Origin: Methylovirgula sp963708155 | Lineage (GTDB): Bacteria > Pseudomonadota > Alphaproteobacteria > Rhizobiales > Beijerinckiaceae | Direction of reading: 5' to 3' | Length of the DNA stretch: 64,000 nucleotides | Assembly: GCA_963708155.1 (NCBI GenBank) | Contig: OY970183.1 | Coordinates: 1,178,001-1,242,000 of the forward strand | In this document: one piece after another, positions 9,877 to 18,510 of the stretch | Numbering within the stretch: position 1 is the stretch's first letter | How the letters are laid out: the number at the start of each line of letters is the position of its first letter | The notes under the pieces: generated by a model | Seen by the model: only the letters and a program-made list of their open reading frames with translations | Told to the model about the DNA's origin: nothing | Databases searched by the model: none | Made by a program: the position numbers and the translations under genes

Positions 9877-10431
9877 ATGGAAACGACGACATTCCCCATT
9901 TCCGGCCCGATGCTGTTGCAGCCGAAAAGAATCGAAAATTCGCGCGGCTTCTTTTGCGAAACCTATAATGAAAGGCTTTTCCGCGAAGCGCTGGGTGACG
10001 TCCGCTTTGTCCAGGACAATCAATCGCTATCGACGCAGGTTGGGACGATCCGTGGATTGCATTTCCAGGCGCCGCCGGCCGAGCAGGGCAAGCTCGTGCG
10101 CGTTTTGCGCGGCGCGGTGTTCGACGTGGCCGTCGATATCCGGCGCGGCTCTCCGAGCTATGGCAAATTTATCTCGGCAATTCTGAGCGCGGAGAATTGG
10201 ACGCAGCTCTGGGTTCCGGCCGGTTTCGCGCATGGCTTCTGTACGCTCGAACCCGATAGCGAAGTGCTCTACAAAGTGACGTCCCATTATTCCCGCGGGC
10301 ATGATCTCGGCCTTGCGTGGGACGATGCGGCGCTCGATATCCCCTGGCCCATCGCGCCGGAGCGCGCGATTCTCTCCGAGAAGGACCGCGCTTTTCCCGC
10401 GCTCAGCGATCTCCCGGCATATTTTTCCTAG
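9877..10431 (+). CDS. rmlC: dTDP-4-dehydrorhamnose 3,5-epimerase
   Basis: RmlC is a cupin that epimerises C3 and C5 of dTDP-4-keto-6-deoxyglucose. The 184-residue product is of standard length. It shows GPMLLQPKRIENSRGFFCETYNE at the N-terminus (in parts), VQDNQSLS, GTIRGLHFQ with the catalytic His, KLVRVLRGAVFDVAVDIR, and VPAGFAHGF. It completes the rhamnose pathway although it lies on the other strand from rmlBDA, 23 bp behind the DUF707-like gene. Its TAG overlaps the miaA stop on the opposite strand, so the genes converge without a spacer. Confidence 0.96.
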   Translation: METTTFPISGPMLLQPKRIENSRGFFCETYNERLFREALGDVRFVQDNQSLSTQVGTIRGLHFQAPPAEQGKLVRVLRGAVFDVAVDIRRGSPSYGKFISAILSAENWTQLWVPAGFAHGFCTLEPDSEVLYKVTSHYSRGHDLGLAWDDAALDIPWPIAPERAILSEKDRAFPALSDLPAYFS

Positions 10432-11339
10432 AGCGATACGGCCAGCACCGCTTCGGCCTCTTCCGGACTCGCCCATTGAAAGAGCGGTAATTGATGCCGC
10501 GCGAACGTAAACTGCCGCTTGGCATAGGCGCGCGTGTCGCGCTTGGCTTGCTCTGCCGCCATAGCGAGATCGCACGCGCCCGCGAGATAACGCAGAAGCT
10601 GCGGCACGCCGAGCGCGCGCATCACCGGCAGGGCAGGATCGAGCCTGCGTTCCCCAAGTGCCGCAACTTCCTCCAGGGCGCCTTTCTCCAGCATCGCCTC
10701 GAAACGGCGATCGATTGCCGCGCGCAGTGCCGCGCGCTCCGGCGCGAGGAAAATCGCGCGGCAGGTTTCGAAGTCGAGTAGCGGTTTACCCTTCGCGGCC
10801 TGGAAGACGGCGAGGCTCTGCCCGGTCGCCGCATGGACTTCGAGCGCGCGCAGGATGCGCTGCGGATCGCTTGGCTTGAGCCGCGCGGCCATCAAAGGAT
10901 CGCGCGCCGCCAGCTCGGCGTGGAGCGCGCCGACCGGCATCGTTCCGGCGCGGGTGCGCCATTCCACCCGCACCGCTTCCGGCACGCGCGGCATGTCCGA
11001 AATCCCCTGCGTCAGCGCCTTGAAATAAAGCCCCGTCCCGCCGACGAAGATCGGTAGCTGCCCCTCCGCTTGCGTCTGCGCCAGAGCCGCCGCCGCGTCC
11101 TCGACATAGCGCCCAACGGAGTAATTGATCGCGCCATCGACATGGCCGAACAGGATGTGCGGCACCCGCGCCTCTTCCTCTGCGCCAGGCCGCGCGGTCA
11201 GGATTCGCAGGTCGCGATAGACCTGCATCGAATCGGCGTTGATCAGCGCGCCCCCGAGGCGCTCGGCGAGCCGCAGCGCGAGATGCGACTTGCCGCTCGC
11301 TGTTGGGCCTGCGATGAGAAGCGCCGATATTCTGGCCAT
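10428..11339 (-). CDS. miaA: tRNA dimethylallyltransferase
   Basis: MiaA transfers a dimethylallyl group from DMAPP to N6 of A37 in tRNAs reading codons that start with U. The 303-residue product has the P-loop GPTASGKSHLA, NADSMQVY, the FVGGTGLYFKALTQGI stretch and AYAKRQFTFARHQ near the C-terminus. The start is the only family-like one. It is a single gene that converges with rmlC and diverges from the GST gene with only a few bases between the start regions. Confidence 0.96.
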   Translation of the reverse strand: MARISALLIAGPTASGKSHLALRLAERLGGALINADSMQVYRDLRILTARPGAEEEARVPHILFGHVDGAINYSVGRYVEDAAAALAQTQAEGQLPIFVGGTGLYFKALTQGISDMPRVPEAVRVEWRTRAGTMPVGALHAELAARDPLMAARLKPSDPQRILRALEVHAATGQSLAVFQAAKGKPLLDFETCRAIFLAPERAALRAAIDRRFEAMLEKGALEEVAALGERRLDPALPVMRALGVPQLLRYLAGACDLAMAAEQAKRDTRAYAKRQFTFARHQLPLFQWASPEEAEAVLAVSL

Positions 11340-11383
11340 GACCGCTTATGCCTCAGGTCGAACCCAATCCAAAGGAGATCGCC

Positions 11384-11968
11384 TTGCTCGTTCTGTATTT
11401 CTCGCCGGGATCGAGTTCGCTGGCCGCGCATATCGCGCTCAATGAGGCCGGCGCCACGTTCGAGGCGCGTCCGGTGCTCGTCGCCACGCAGGAAACCCGC
11501 AAGCCGGAATTTCTCGCGGTCAACCCCGAGGGCAAGGTGCCGAGCCTGCTGATCGACGGCCAGCTTCTGACCGAGGTTCTGGCGATTCTTTTCTACATCG
11601 GCCGGACATATCCGCAGGCGAAACTGCTGCCTGAAAATATCGAAGGCGAGGCGCAGGCGCTCTCCTGGATGTCGTTCCTGGCTTCGACCGTGCATGGCGC
11701 ACGCGCCGACGCCGCACTGGCGCGAGCCGCCTTTGCGCTCGCGACGCAAAGGCTGGGCGCGCGCGAATGGGCGCTCGACGCTTATTCGGTGGTCGATATC
11801 TTCCTATTCCGGCTGTTCTGGCGTTTTGCGGCGCGGTTCGGTTTTGCGCCGGGCGAATTCCCGAGCCTGGAGGCGCATCGCGCGCGGATGCTGACGCGGC
11901 CGGCCGTCATCAAGGCGCTGGCTGCCGAGGCTCCGATCGCGGAGAAGGCGGGGCTTACTCTGCCTTAA
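11384..11968 (+). CDS. glutathione S-transferase family protein
   Basis: This is a cytosolic GST-like protein of 194 residues. The N-terminal thioredoxin-fold domain shows VLYFSPGSSSLAAHIAL, NPEGKVPSLLIDG (the cis-Pro loop) and the helical C-terminal domain with EWALDAYSVVDIFLFRLFW. The TTG at 11384 sits six bases behind AAAGGAG and gives the normal GST start, whereas the upstream ATG at 11348 adds a non-homologous tail. The Ser in SPGSSSL could be the glutathione-activating residue, as in beta-class-like GSTs. The substrate is unknown. It overlaps hslO tail to tail by 14 bp. Confidence 0.85.
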   Translation: MLVLYFSPGSSSLAAHIALNEAGATFEARPVLVATQETRKPEFLAVNPEGKVPSLLIDGQLLTEVLAILFYIGRTYPQAKLLPENIEGEAQALSWMSFLASTVHGARADAALARAAFALATQRLGAREWALDAYSVVDIFLFRLFWRFAARFGFAPGEFPSLEAHRARMLTRPAVIKALAAEAPIAEKAGLTLP

Positions 11969-12926
11969 AATCCGCCGGATCGAATTCGCGGTAGGTCGAG
12001 CAGAATTCACAGGTCACGCCGATCTTGCCATTGTCGCCGACCATATCGTCGCGCTCGGCCTGCGTGAAATTGCGCAGCATGGCGGCGATGCGTTCGTCGG
12101 AGCAGCGGCAGGCGGCGCGCAGGCTTTGCGGCGAAAAGACCGTGACGCCACGCTCATGGAACAGCCGATAGAGCAGCCGCTCGCTCGAGAGGCTGGGATC
12201 GACCAGTTCGTGATCTTCGACCGTCGCGGCAAGCGCCTTGGCCTCGGCCCAGGCATCGTCCTCGAGAATTTCCGGCAGGATCGCACCTTCCGGCGCATCG
12301 CCCGGCGCGAGATCGGCCCGGCGCTGGCGCTCGATCGAGGCCGGCAGGAATTGCAGCAAGAGGCCGCCCGCGCGCCAGTTCGTCGCCGCGCCGGTCAGAC
12401 TCTCGGCGACGGCGAGACGCACGAAGGTCGGAATCTGCTCCGACTGGCGGAAATATTGATGCGCCGCCTCTTCGAGCCCCTGGCCGTCGAGCGCGACCAC
12501 GCCCTGATAGCGCGCGACATCGCTGCCTTGCTCGATCGTGAGCGCCAGATGGCCCCGGCCGAGAAGCTCGGTTCCCGGCGTCGCTGCGACCAGCTTCGCC
12601 TCGTCGAAGCGCGCAAATGCGCGCAGCCGGTCCGGCGCATCGAAATCGACGACGATCATGTCGACAATACCGTCGCTGCGCGTCTGCAATTGCAGCCGGC
12701 CGTCCGACTTCAACGCCGCGCCGAGGAGCGCCGTGAGCGCCGCCGCCTCGCCGACAAGCCGCGCGATCGCGGGCGGATAAGCATGACGGGCAAGAATCTC
12801 GTCAACCGCCGGCCCGAGCCGCACAAGGCGGCCGCGCACATCGAGCGCCTCGATGGCGAAGGGGAGCACAATATCGTCGTGGGCTTGATCGGAGACCGCG
12901 CGTAGCGGAGGTTCCGACCCGCTCAT
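11955..12926 (-). CDS. hslO: Hsp33 family redox-regulated chaperone
   Basis: Hsp33 is a cytoplasmic holdase activated by oxidation of four zinc-binding cysteines. Here the zinc site is visible near the C-terminus as CRCSDER (CxC) and CEFCSTY (CxxC). The N-terminal domain contains LGRGHLALTIEQG and a GVVALDGQG motif. The 323-residue length fits the alphaproteobacterial form. The ATG overlaps the argF stop by four bases, so it is the last gene of an argD-argF-hslO operon, a gene order common in alphaproteobacteria. Confidence 0.95.
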   Translation of the reverse strand: MSGSEPPLRAVSDQAHDDIVLPFAIEALDVRGRLVRLGPAVDEILARHAYPPAIARLVGEAAALTALLGAALKSDGRLQLQTRSDGIVDMIVVDFDAPDRLRAFARFDEAKLVAATPGTELLGRGHLALTIEQGSDVARYQGVVALDGQGLEEAAHQYFRQSEQIPTFVRLAVAESLTGAATNWRAGGLLLQFLPASIERQRRADLAPGDAPEGAILPEILEDDAWAEAKALAATVEDHELVDPSLSSERLLYRLFHERGVTVFSPQSLRAACRCSDERIAAMLRNFTQAERDDMVGDNGKIGVTCEFCSTYREFDPADFKAE

Positions 12927-13881
12927 CCCGCCACCGCCGGCACCGCATCAAAGCACCAGGCAAGGATGCCCTTCTGCGCATGAAGCCGGTTTTCGGCCTC
13001 GTCGAAGACGACCGATTGCGGACCGTCGATCACGTCGTCGGTGACCTCTTCGCCACGATGCGCCGGCAGACAATGCATGAAGATCGCATCCTTGGCCGCC
13101 GCCTTCATCAGCTTGGCATTGACCTGATAGGGCGCGAGCAGATTGTGACGGAAAGTCTCGTCCTTGTCGCCCATCGAGACCCAGCAATCCGAAATCACGG
13201 CGTCGGCACCGCGAACCGCCTCGAAAGGATCGCGCGTGATGTTGAGGCGGGCATTATTTGTCTTGGCCCAGGATTTGAGCTCCAGCGACACGTCGAGTTC
13301 GGCAGGACTTGCGACATTGATCGTGAAATCGAAGCGCTGCGCCGCGTGAACCCAGCTTGCGAGCACGTTGTTGGCGTCGCCCGTCCAGGCGATTGTGCGG
13401 TCCTTGATCGGGCCGCGATGCTCCTCGAAGGTCAGGATATCGGCCATGACCTGACAGGGATGCGACCTCTTGGTAAGGCCGTTAACGACCGGTATTTCGG
13501 CGTTGAACGCCAGTTCGGCAAGCTCGTTATGATCGAGCATGCGGATGACGATGGCATCGACGAAGCGCGACAGAACCCGCGCCGTATCGGCGATCGTTTC
13601 GCCGCGGCCGAGTTGCATTTCCTTGCCGGTCAGCATGATCGTTTCGCCGCCAAGTTCGCGCATCCCGACGTCGAAGGAAACGCGCGTGCGGGTCGAGGGT
13701 TTGTCGAAGATCATCGCCAGGACTTTGCCGGTCAGCGGCCGCTCCGCCGCGAGCTGGCCCTTGCGGCGACGGCTCTTGATCGCGCCGGCGATCGAAGAAT
13801 CCGGCGCAATTCCTCGGCCGAGATCTCCGAAAGATCGAGAAAATGCTTTGGCGCCGACGCAGGGCGCAAGGCCGTGCTCAT
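12923..13881 (-). pseudogene. argF: ornithine carbamoyltransferase, one frameshift near 13795
   Basis: ArgF makes citrulline from ornithine and carbamoyl phosphate. The main frame (12923-13714) carries KPSTRTRVSF (carbamoyl phosphate loop STRTR), GDANNVLASW, the SMGDKDE loop and MHCLPAHRGEEV. The N-terminus, starting at the ATG at 13881 (ALRPASAPKHFLDLSEIS), is in another frame; reading switches near 13795 between RRIL and DSSIAGAIKSRR. The break lies beside a short ATTCT repeat and could reflect a 7-base loss between two such copies. The ATG overlaps the argD stop (TGATG). Since arginine synthesis normally depends on this gene, a sequence error is at least as likely as inactivation. Confidence 0.9.
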
Positions 13882-15083
13882 CACGCGGCTCCGCGCTGCG
13901 CGCGCTTGGCCTGCGCGGAAATCTTTTCCGCCACGGCGTTGAGGCGGGTCAGCGCCAGAGCAGCCTCGACCTCGTTGACGGTGAGCGGCGGCAGCAGGCG
14001 AACGACATTGTCGCTCGCCGGCACGGTGATGAGCTTCTCCTCCAGCGCCGCATTGACGAAAGCACCGACGGCGCCGGTGACCCGCAGCCCATACATGAGG
14101 CCCATGCCGCGCACCTCCTCGATCACATCGGGATAGCGCCGCTGCAATTCTGCAAGGCCCTGGCCGAAGGAGGCGCCGATTTTCACCACATGGGCGAGGA
14201 AGCCGTCGGCGAGCACGACATCGAGCAGCGCGTTGCCGACCGCCGTCGCCAGCGGATTGCCGCCATAGGTCGTGCCATGCGTGCCCGGCGTCATGCCGGC
14301 GCCGACCTTGCGCGTCGTCAGGAAAGCGCCGAGCGGAAAGCCGCCGCCGATGCCCTTGGCAAGACCCATAATGTCCGGCGTGATGCGCGAATGCTGATAA
14401 GCGAAGAGCTTGCCGGTGCGGCCCATGCCACTCTGCACTTCATCGAAGATCAGCAGCAGCCCATGCGCGTCGCAGAGCGCGCGCAGAGCCTCGAGCAACT
14501 CGGGCGTCGCGACACGGATGCCGCCTTCGCCCTGCACCGGCTCAATCATGATTGCGGCCGTCTCGGGCGTGACTGCCGCCTTGACGGCCTCGAGATCGCC
14601 GAAAGGCACCTGGTCGAAGCCTTCAAGCGGCGGCCCGAAGCCTTCGAGATATTTCGGATTGCCACCGGCCGCGACGGACGCCAGCGTCCGCCCGTGAAAG
14701 GCGCCCTGGAAGGTGATGATGCGATAACGCTCGGGATGGCCGCTGACGAATTGGTGGCGGCGCGCGGTTTTGATCGCGCCTTCCATCGCCTCGGTGCCGG
14801 AATTGGTGAAGAAAACGAGATCGGCGAAACTCTCCGCGGCCAGCCGCGCACCCAGCTTCTCCGCTTGCGGAATTTCGAAGAGGTTGGAAACGTGCCAAAG
14901 CTTCTCGCCCTGCTCCTTCAGCGCTTTGACGAGATGGGGATGCGAATGGCCGACGCAGACGACGGCAATACCGGCGCCGAAATCGAGATATTTGTCGCCG
15001 TTCGTCGCGTAGAGCCAAGCGCCCTCACCCCGCTCGAAAGCAAGGTTGAAACGCGCATAGGTAGGGAGAAGTGACGACGTCAC
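13881..15083 (-). CDS. argD: acetylornithine aminotransferase
   Basis: ArgD is a PLP enzyme that transaminates N-acetylglutamate semialdehyde to N-acetylornithine and often also serves in lysine synthesis. The 400-residue product has FERGEGAWLYATNGDKYLD, NSGTEAMEGAIKTAR, EPVQGEGGIR, LIFDEVQSGMGRTGK and the PLP-lysine region ITPDIMGLAKGIGGGFP. The GTG at 15083 gives the classical start VTSSLLPTYAR; the longer ORF to 15221 has unrelated residues upstream. It heads the argD-argF-hslO set. Confidence 0.95.
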   Translation of the reverse strand: MTSSLLPTYARFNLAFERGEGAWLYATNGDKYLDFGAGIAVVCVGHSHPHLVKALKEQGEKLWHVSNLFEIPQAEKLGARLAAESFADLVFFTNSGTEAMEGAIKTARRHQFVSGHPERYRIITFQGAFHGRTLASVAAGGNPKYLEGFGPPLEGFDQVPFGDLEAVKAAVTPETAAIMIEPVQGEGGIRVATPELLEALRALCDAHGLLLIFDEVQSGMGRTGKLFAYQHSRITPDIMGLAKGIGGGFPLGAFLTTRKVGAGMTPGTHGTTYGGNPLATAVGNALLDVVLADGFLAHVVKIGASFGQGLAELQRRYPDVIEEVRGMGLMYGLRVTGAVGAFVNAALEEKLITVPASDNVVRLLPPLTVNEVEAALALTRLNAVAEKISAQAKRAQRGAA

Positions 15084-15277
15084 GGCTAAAGCTCCAGCGA
15101 TTTCACGGCGGCGGCTGTCCTGTCGCTCCGCGGCGCCGCACTCGATCGGGCGATCCACCAAAGAAAAGTGCCGCCCCGGAGGAGCGGCAACAGGAAAGCG
15201 CCATTTTAAGGGGATCGGCACTGGCGGTCAAATTTTTGCCACCGCCCCGCCGCCTCGGCGGCCAAGGTTGTCGGCCC

Positions 15278-15495
15278 GATTCACAGTCCCCCGAGTCACA
15301 ATGACGCGGCTGCGCACCCAGCGGCGTGGATTGTTGAAAAGGCCGTTGGGAACTCCATTGCGAACTCTTGCGCGGGATTCAACGCCTAGTGTAGCCTCCT
15401 GGATGTCGACTACGACATCTCGTGCGGCGGGCCATTCATAATGCGTAACCTTTTGTACGACGCCGGTTTTCCGGCGCTGCGGCGATTCCGGATTC
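15278..15495. promoter_or_regulatory. cluster of five GANTC sites upstream of gcrA
   Basis: The 490-bp gap between argD (start 15083) and gcrA (start 15574) holds no gene that I can support. Within it are five GANTC motifs, at 15278, 15293, 15376, 15484 and 15491. GANTC is the methylation target of CcrM, and GcrA acts at promoters carrying methylated GANTC in Caulobacter. A methylation-dependent promoter for gcrA is therefore plausible but inferred. A perfect small hairpin (CGCCGG, loop TTTT, CCGGCG) lies near 15461-15476. Confidence 0.45.
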
Positions 15496-15573
15496 TGCCT
15501 GCTGTACCGCGTTTGTCGGGTCTCGTTAGCCGCGTACAGGCTAATTTTTCCGATCCAGATCGAGGAGGACAGA

Positions 15574-16089
15574 ATGTCCTGGACCGATGAACGGGTGGAG
15601 CTTTTGCGCAAACTCTGGCTCGAAGGACTCAGCGCCAGCCAAATCGCACGTGAACTTGCCAATGGCATTAGCCGCAACGCGGTGATCGGCAAGGTTCACC
15701 GGCTCGGAATGTCCGGGCGCGTCAAAACGGCGGCGCCGGCGATCGCCCGGCCAAGACCGAAAGTCACCCGACCGGCAGCGCATCAGCGCTCAAACATGCC
15801 GCTGGTGCGAGGCAATACCGCCTTGGCCATGCGACCTCAGCCAAACACGGCCATTCTGCCGGAACCCCAGGAAGATGTTGTGATCCCGATGTCCGAAATG
15901 GTCACGATGATGGATTTGAAGGAATCCATGTGCCGCTGGCCGATGGGCGACCCGGCGACGGGCGAGTTCCGCTTCTGCGGCGCCAAGAAGGGTGCAAACC
16001 AGAGCGGTCCCTATTGCACCTATCACAGCCGCATCGCCTATCAGCCGGTGCAGGACCGCCGTCGCGAGCGGCGCGCCCAGTCGGCATAA
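15574..16089 (+). CDS. gcrA: GcrA cell cycle regulator
   Basis: GcrA is an alphaproteobacterial regulator that binds RNA polymerase sigma70 and CcrM-methylated promoters to drive cell-cycle genes. The 171-residue product begins MSWTDERVELLRKLW and has the helix-turn-helix-like SASQIARELANGISRNAV followed by IGKVHRLGMSGR. The conserved C-terminal part reads CRWPMGDPATGEFRFCG and YCTYHSRIAYQP. A strong GAGGAGG ribosome site lies seven bases before the ATG. It converges with phoB across a palindromic repeat. Confidence 0.97.
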   Translation: MSWTDERVELLRKLWLEGLSASQIARELANGISRNAVIGKVHRLGMSGRVKTAAPAIARPRPKVTRPAAHQRSNMPLVRGNTALAMRPQPNTAILPEPQEDVVIPMSEMVTMMDLKESMCRWPMGDPATGEFRFCGAKKGANQSGPYCTYHSRIAYQPVQDRRRERRAQSA

Positions 16090-16092
16090 CCC

Positions 16093-16160
16093 GTCATCGC
16101 GGGAAACGTCAGGGCCGAAGCAATCCAAAAGACCTGATGGTTCTGGATTGCTTCGTTCGT
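16093..16160. repeat. rhizobial-type GAAGCAATCCA palindrome between gcrA and phoB
   Basis: Arms CGAAGCAATCCA (16116-16127) and TGGATTGCTTCG (16144-16155) are perfect inverted repeats around a 16-base loop that can extend the stem. The sequence resembles the dispersed GAAGCAATCCAGA-type intergenic element that I know from Bradyrhizobium and relatives. It sits between two convergent genes and may act as a two-way terminator. Confidence 0.6.
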
Positions 16161-16175
16161 CCGCACCGAATTGGA

Positions 16176-16967
16176 TCAGTCGCTCTTGCCGAACGTCTCG
16201 TCGAAGGAATAGCCGGCGCCGCGGATGGTGCGGATCGGGTCGCGCTCTCCTCCTTGCGAGAGCGCCTTGCGCAGGCGCCCGACATGAACGTCGACGGTGC
16301 GCTCGTCGATCTCCGCCGAGAAGCCCCAGATCGAGTCGAGCAATTGCGCCCGCGAAAAGACGCGGCCGGGCTTTCCCATGAGATATTCGAGCAGCCGGAA
16401 CTCCGTCGGCCCAAGATGGACGTTGCGCTCGCCGCGGCTGACGCGCCAATTCTCACGGTCGAGCGCAAGATCGCCGGCGGTGAGCAGCGCCGCGACACGA
16501 TCCGGCCGCGCCCGGCGCAGCAGCGCCCGCACCCGCGCCATCAATTCCGGCACCGAGAAGGGCTTGACGATATAATCGTCGGCGCCGATCGAGAGCCCGC
16601 GCACCCGCTCGCTTTCGTCGCCGCGCGCCGTCAGCATGATGACGGGCAGGCTGCGCGTCGCATCGCGCGCCCGCATCCGCCGGCAGATTTCAAGGCCCGA
16701 AACGCCCGGCAGCATCCAGTCGAGGATGACGAGGTCCGGCGGCGATTCGACAAGCCGCAATTCGGCTTCGTCGCCACGCTCGACACGCTCGACGATGAAG
16801 CCCTCCGCCTCGAGATTGTAACTGAGAAGCAGGCTCAGCGCCGCTTCGTCCTCGACGACAAGGATGCGCGGCGGCGCGACGGCGGCGGAATTCGCCCGTG
16901 GCGAGGTGCCGCGCGGCTCGGCGGCGGCGGGGCGCGGGTCAGGAACTGAGATGATCTGATTGTTCAT
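16176..16967 (-). CDS. phoB: phosphate regulon response regulator PhoB
   Basis: PhoB is an OmpR-type activator of phosphate-starvation genes. The receiver domain begins ILVVEDEAALSLLLSYNLE and has the phospho-acceptor Asp in PDLVILDWMLPGVSG, then PVIMLTARGDE and KPFSVPEL. The winged-helix DNA-binding domain has LEYLMGKPGRVFSR and RTVDVHVGRLRKAL. A ~32-residue Ala/Pro-rich N-terminal extension precedes the receiver; no later start fits better. It lies seven bases after phoU in the pst operon and likely activates it through the Pho box at 21593-21625. Confidence 0.95.
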   Translation of the reverse strand: MNNQIISVPDPRPAAAEPRGTSPRANSAAVAPPRILVVEDEAALSLLLSYNLEAEGFIVERVERGDEAELRLVESPPDLVILDWMLPGVSGLEICRRMRARDATRSLPVIMLTARGDESERVRGLSIGADDYIVKPFSVPELMARVRALLRRARPDRVAALLTAGDLALDRENWRVSRGERNVHLGPTEFRLLEYLMGKPGRVFSRAQLLDSIWGFSAEIDERTVDVHVGRLRKALSQGGERDPIRTIRGAGYSFDETFGKSD

Positions 16968-16974
16968 CTATGGC

Positions 16975-17688
16975 TCACTTCGGCAGGGGCAGATAATCGG
17001 CTGCCGGCGAGGGCCCTTTCGGGCGGTCCATCGGCAAGGTCTCGCCAGTGACGAGATAGACGACCGTTTCTGCAATGTTGGTGGAATGATCGCCAATGCG
17101 CTCGATATTTTTCGAGCAGAACAAGAGATGCGCGCAGAACGAAATGTTACGCGGGTCTTCCATCATGAAGGTCAAAAGATCGCGGAAAACGGAATCTTCC
17201 AGCGCGTCCAGCTCCACGTCATGCGTCCAGACCATGCGCGCGCGCTCGACATCGCGCAGCGCATAGGCATCGAGCGCGTCCTTCAGCAGCATCGCCGCCG
17301 CCTCGTGCATCGACTTGAGTCCGACGATGGCGCGCGGCAGCCGCGTCTCGCCGGAAAGCTTCAGCGCCCGCTTGGCGATGTTCTTGGCGAGATCGCCGAC
17401 GCGTTCGAGATCGCCGGAGATACGGATCGCGGCGATGATCTCGCGCAAATCCGCCGCCAGCGGCTGGCGTCTGGCGATCGTCAGGATCGCCTGCTCCTCG
17501 ATATCGCGTTGCAGAACGTCGAGACGCTGATCCATGGCGACGGTCGTCCGCGCCAGGCTGGTGTCGAGAGTCGCGAGCGCGTCCATCGCATTGCTGAGCA
17601 TCTGCTCGGCAATGCCGCCCATTTCCGCGATCTTGCGGCCGAGAGCCTCGAGCTCGTTGTCGTAAGCTTTGACGGTATGGTCGGTCAT
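16975..17688 (-). CDS. phoU: phosphate signaling complex protein PhoU
   Basis: PhoU links the Pst transporter to PhoR and represses Pho signalling when phosphate is plentiful. The 237-residue product consists of two three-helix repeats, with HTVKAYDNELEALGRK and IAEMGGIAEQML at the start, GDLERVGDLAKNIAKR in the first repeat and RIGDHSTNIAETVVY in the second (the metal-binding E/D-rich motifs). The ATG at 17688 matches the usual family start. It follows pstB by ~26 bases. Confidence 0.96.
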   Translation of the reverse strand: MTDHTVKAYDNELEALGRKIAEMGGIAEQMLSNAMDALATLDTSLARTTVAMDQRLDVLQRDIEEQAILTIARRQPLAADLREIIAAIRISGDLERVGDLAKNIAKRALKLSGETRLPRAIVGLKSMHEAAAMLLKDALDAYALRDVERARMVWTHDVELDALEDSVFRDLLTFMMEDPRNISFCAHLLFCSKNIERIGDHSTNIAETVVYLVTGETLPMDRPKGPSPAADYLPLPK

Positions 17689-17714
17689 GGCATCTGGTCC
17701 TGGCATTGCGGGCC

Positions 17715-18510
17715 TCAGCCGAAACGGCCGGTGACGTAGTTCTGGGTCTGCTGGTTTTCGGGCGCCGTGAAGATCTGCGTGGTGGTTCCGAACTCGACCA
17801 GCTCGCCGAGATACATGAACGCGGTATATTCCGAGACGCGCACCGCCTGCTGCATGTTATGCGTGACGATCGCGATCGTATACTTGTCCTTCAGCTCATC
17901 GATCAGCTCTTCGACCTTCGCGGTGGAGATCGGATCGAGCGCCGAGCAGGGTTCGTCGAAGAGAATGACTTCCGGCTGGATGGCGACGGTGCGGGCGATG
18001 CAGAGCCGCTGCTGCTGGCCGCCGGAGAGCGACAGGCCGCTCGCATTGAGCTTGTCCTTGACCTCGTCCCACAGCGCCGCGCCACGCAGCGCCGTTTCGA
18101 CCCGCGCGTCGAGATCGGCCCGCGAGAGCTTTTCATAGAGCCGGACGCCGAAGGCGATGTTCTCGTAGATCGTCATCGGAAACGGCGTCGGCTTCTGAAA
18201 CACCATGCCGACGCGCGCGCGCAGCAGATTGAGATCCTGCGCGCCGGCGAGAATGTTCTCGCCGTCGAGCAGCACCTCGCCTTCGGCGCGCTGGCTGGGA
18301 TAGAGATCGTACATGCGGTTCAGGACGCGCAGCAGCGTCGACTTTCCGCAGCCGGACGGGCCGATCAGCGCCGTCACCTTGTTGGTGTAGAGCGGCAGAT
18401 TGACGTTCTTCACCGCATGGTGCTGCCCGTAGATAGAACTGCAAGTCCTTGACGGAGATCTTCGTCGGAAATTCGGCTTTTGCCGGGATTGTGGTCGCTA
18501 CGGCGGTCAT
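17715..18510 (-). pseudogene. pstB: phosphate ABC transporter ATP-binding protein, one frameshift near 18435
   Basis: PstB is the ATPase of the high-affinity phosphate importer. The main frame shows Walker A GPSGCGKSTLL, the Q-loop VFQKPTPFPM, the signature LSGGQQQRL and Walker B VILFDEPCSALDP. The N-terminal ~25 residues (MTAVATTIPAKAEFPTKIS, then KDLQFY) are in a second frame, and reading changes at about 18435 to YGQHHAVKNVNL. One extra C in TATCTACGGG would explain this. The ATG at 18510 overlaps the expected pstA stop. Confidence 0.9.
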
